From PHAA01 sp022706565 (GTDB taxonomy: Bacteria; Bacillota; Syntrophomonadia; Syntrophomonadales; Syntrophomonadaceae): a stretch of 64,000 nt of DNA. The translations under genes were made by a program, and so were the position numbers. Below the pieces are notes generated by a model, which had not been told where the DNA came from, made no database searches, and saw only the letters and a list, made by a program, of their open reading frames with translations. The stretch is from the NCBI GenBank assembly GCA_040769385.1, contig JAXGLD010000001.1, positions 496,001 through 560,000 of the forward strand. The letters are read 5' to 3'. Below are positions 62,652 through 64,000 of this stretch, in pieces (within the stretch, counting starts at the first letter, position 1; every line of letters begins with the position of its first letter).

Positions 62652-63419
62652 ATGAGCAAGTCAGCTGCGGCGCTGGAGGAATTGCTGGAAATACAAAGGA
62701 GGCTGCTAGCGCCAGGTGGCTGCCCATGGGACCGGGAACAGACACATGAATCATTAGTGCGCTATTTAATTGAGGAAACCTACGAGGTGATTGAGGCCAT
62801 TGACCAGGGGGATATGCATAAACTGCGAGAGGAGTTGGGAGACTTATTACTACAGGTTGTCTTTCATGCTGCTCTGGCTGAAGAACGCGGGGATTTTGAC
62901 TTCGCCGGTTTGACCCAGTCGGTGAGCGAGAAAATGATTTGCCGTCATCCGCATGTGTTCGGGGACATGCAGCTGAAAACCAGTGAGGACGTTCTGGACA
63001 ATTGGGAGACTTTCAAACGACGTGAGGGTAAGAAATATCTCCTGGATGGCATTCCTAATGCCTTGCCGGCATTGATGCGGGCAGAAAAGATCCAAGAAAA
63101 ATTGAGCCGTGTTGGGTATGATTGGCCCGATATTTCCGGTGCTAGGGACAAGCTTCAGGAGGAACTCAAGGAACTTGATGAAGCTGCTGACCAGGATGCG
63201 GTTAGGGAGGAGATAGGGGACGTCCTCTTCGCCATAGTTAATATAGCCCGATTCCGAAAGGTGGAAGTGGAGCAAGCCCTGCAGGCAACCAATGACAAGG
63301 TGATACGGAGGTTTAATTACGTAGAGGAGGCAGTCAAGAGGAAGGGGCAAAGGCTGGAACAGCTTACCTTGGAGGAAATGGACGCTATCTGGGATGAAGC
63401 CAAAGGACAAGGACTCTAG
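62652..63419 (+). CDS. mazG: Nucleoside triphosphate pyrophosphohydrolase MazG
   Basis: This 255-residue all-alpha NTP pyrophosphatase hydrolyses NTPs/dNTPs to NMPs and may lower aberrant nucleotides. Two MazG repeats are visible, with CPWDREQTHESLVRYLIEETYEVIEAI and the metal-binding EELGDLLLQVVFHA in the first, and EEIGDVLFAIVNIARF in the second. In Bacillus the homologue YabN is fused to a tetrapyrrole methylase; here the MazG part stands alone. The frame is open from 62625, but TTGGAGGTG supports the ATG at 62652. Confidence 0.94.
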   Translation: MSKSAAALEELLEIQRRLLAPGGCPWDREQTHESLVRYLIEETYEVIEAIDQGDMHKLREELGDLLLQVVFHAALAEERGDFDFAGLTQSVSEKMICRHPHVFGDMQLKTSEDVLDNWETFKRREGKKYLLDGIPNALPALMRAEKIQEKLSRVGYDWPDISGARDKLQEELKELDEAADQDAVREEIGDVLFAIVNIARFRKVEVEQALQATNDKVIRRFNYVEEAVKRKGQRLEQLTLEEMDAIWDEAKGQGL

Positions 63420-63527
63420 TTTTACATAAAAAGGAATTCGATCTAAAAAATTTCCATTCCAAAAAAGGATTAAGGCCGAAGAGAGCGAATAGCCATAATA
63501 TATTGTTAAACTTGAGGAGGGGATAGC

Positions 63528-63803
63528 TTGAATAAGACGGAATTGATTGGAGAAGTTGCAAGTAAAGCCAATATTACCAAGAAGGATGCCGAGAAAGTAT
63601 TTAACGCATTTCTGGATACTGTAGAAGAAACCCTTAAAGCAGGCGACAAAGTCCAACTGGTAGGATTCGGAACCTTTGAGGTCAGGACCCGGCAGGCTCG
63701 CAAAGGAAGGAATCCCCAAACTGGTATTGAGATTGACATCCCAGCGGTTCAAGTGCCAGCATTCAAGCCTGGCAAAGCCTTAAAAGACGCTGTAGAAGGT
63801 TAG
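63528..63803 (+). CDS. hup: HU family DNA-binding protein
   Basis: This 91-residue histone-like protein has the classic start MNKTELIGEVASKANITKKD, FGTFEVRTRQARKGRNPQTG (the DNA-minor-groove arm region) and a final FKPGKALKDAV. It bends and compacts DNA. The start is TTG behind GAGGAGGGG. The stop is immediately followed by the rqcP start. Confidence 0.97.
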   Translation: MNKTELIGEVASKANITKKDAEKVFNAFLDTVEETLKAGDKVQLVGFGTFEVRTRQARKGRNPQTGIEIDIPAVQVPAFKPGKALKDAVEG

Positions 63804-64000
63804 ATGCGCCTGGATAAATTTCTCAAGGTTAGCCGGATAATAAAAAGGCGAACCGTAGCCAAGGACTATGCCGAAAACGAAAGAATCATGGTCAACGGCA
63901 AGATAGCCAAGCCTTCTACAGAGGTCAGAGTCGGGGATGTCATTTCCCTGCGGTCGGGAGCACGTCAATTATCCTACCAGATTGTAAAAATTGCTGACAA
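63804..64000 (+). CDS. rqcP: RqcP (YabO) S4-domain protein, N-terminal part
   Basis: The gene runs off the window end; 65 codons are seen. MRLDKFLKVSRIIKRRTVAK is the S4 RNA-binding domain start of the Hsp15/YabO group. RqcP binds 23S helix 69 on stalled 50S subunits and works with RqcH in adding C-terminal alanine tails to nascent chains. It starts directly after the hup stop, as in the yabO neighbourhood of Bacillus. Confidence 0.92.
   Translation, partial: MRLDKFLKVSRIIKRRTVAKDYAENERIMVNGKIAKPSTEVRVGDVISLRSGARQLSYQIVKIAD

Noticed and set aside
62850..63752. 300-codon reverse frame over mazG and hup
   Set aside because: Both plus-strand genes are complete and recognised; the reverse translation shows no family features.

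Overview
The window looks like a chromosomal segment of a low-to-mid GC, spore-forming clostridial Firmicute, most likely near Syntrophomonas (Syntrophomonadaceae). The support is indirect. The gene order follows the origin-proximal region of Bacillus subtilis. Sporulation and germination genes occur throughout (bofA, gin, fin, spoIIR, spoVT, spoVB-like, a ger operon). Anaerobic metabolism is represented by a 2-oxoacid:ferredoxin oxidoreductase. There is also a class III/IV polyhydroxyalkanoate synthase cluster and a SCIFF ranthipeptide locus. No species name can be proved from the sequence alone. I saw no mobile elements, prophage, CRISPR array or tRNA genes.

Layout. 1-8.6 kb: the end of a flavin disulfide oxidoreductase gene, the SCIFF precursor with its radical SAM maturase, a LysM/G5/M23 cell-wall peptidase, trxB, a membrane-anchored metallopeptidase, murA, rlmH, and the convergent azlCD exporter. 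8.7-13.3 kb: msrAB, the large SRP RNA, then dnaX-ybaB-recR-yaaL-bofA. 13.5-17.0 kb: a P-loop ATPase of unknown role and a four-subunit 2-oxoacid:ferredoxin oxidoreductase. 17.0-22.4 kb: an rRNA operon (16S-23S-5S, no spacer tRNAs) with a strong promoter and two recognisable precursor-processing stems. 22.5-30.0 kb: an accessory stretch with a lipid kinase, ilvE, a very small winged-helix protein, phasin/PhaE-like/phaC genes, mscL, and an SPFH protein with a ribbon-helix-helix partner.

29.8-42.7 kb resembles the Bacillus block csfB-yaaO-tmk-holB-ricT-yabA-yabB-rsmI-abrB-metG-tatD-yabE-ksgA-veg. The usual rnmV position between yabE and ksgA holds a YhcN-like lipoprotein gene instead. 42.8-46.8 kb holds two probable spore-envelope proteins, a patatin-like lipase, a 52-residue ribbon-helix-helix protein, a 36-residue membrane peptide with its own strong promoter, and spoIIR. 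46.9-55.97 kb: ispE, a GntR regulator, a nucleotidyltransferase-like gene, glmU, prs, pth, fin and mfd. 56.0-60.1 kb: a reverse-strand germinant receptor operon (gerB-gerA-gerC-small membrane gene). 60.2-64 kb: spoVT, a spoVB/yabM-like flippase, mazG, hup and the start of rqcP.

Most genes serve housekeeping: replication, rRNA maturation, envelope precursor supply, and translation quality control. A strong sporulation programme is interleaved with them. The least explained parts are the 36-residue peptide unit, the two spore-envelope-like proteins after veg, the P-loop ATPase before the oxidoreductase, the small HTH gene region near 25 kb, and the PHA partner protein with a basic tail.
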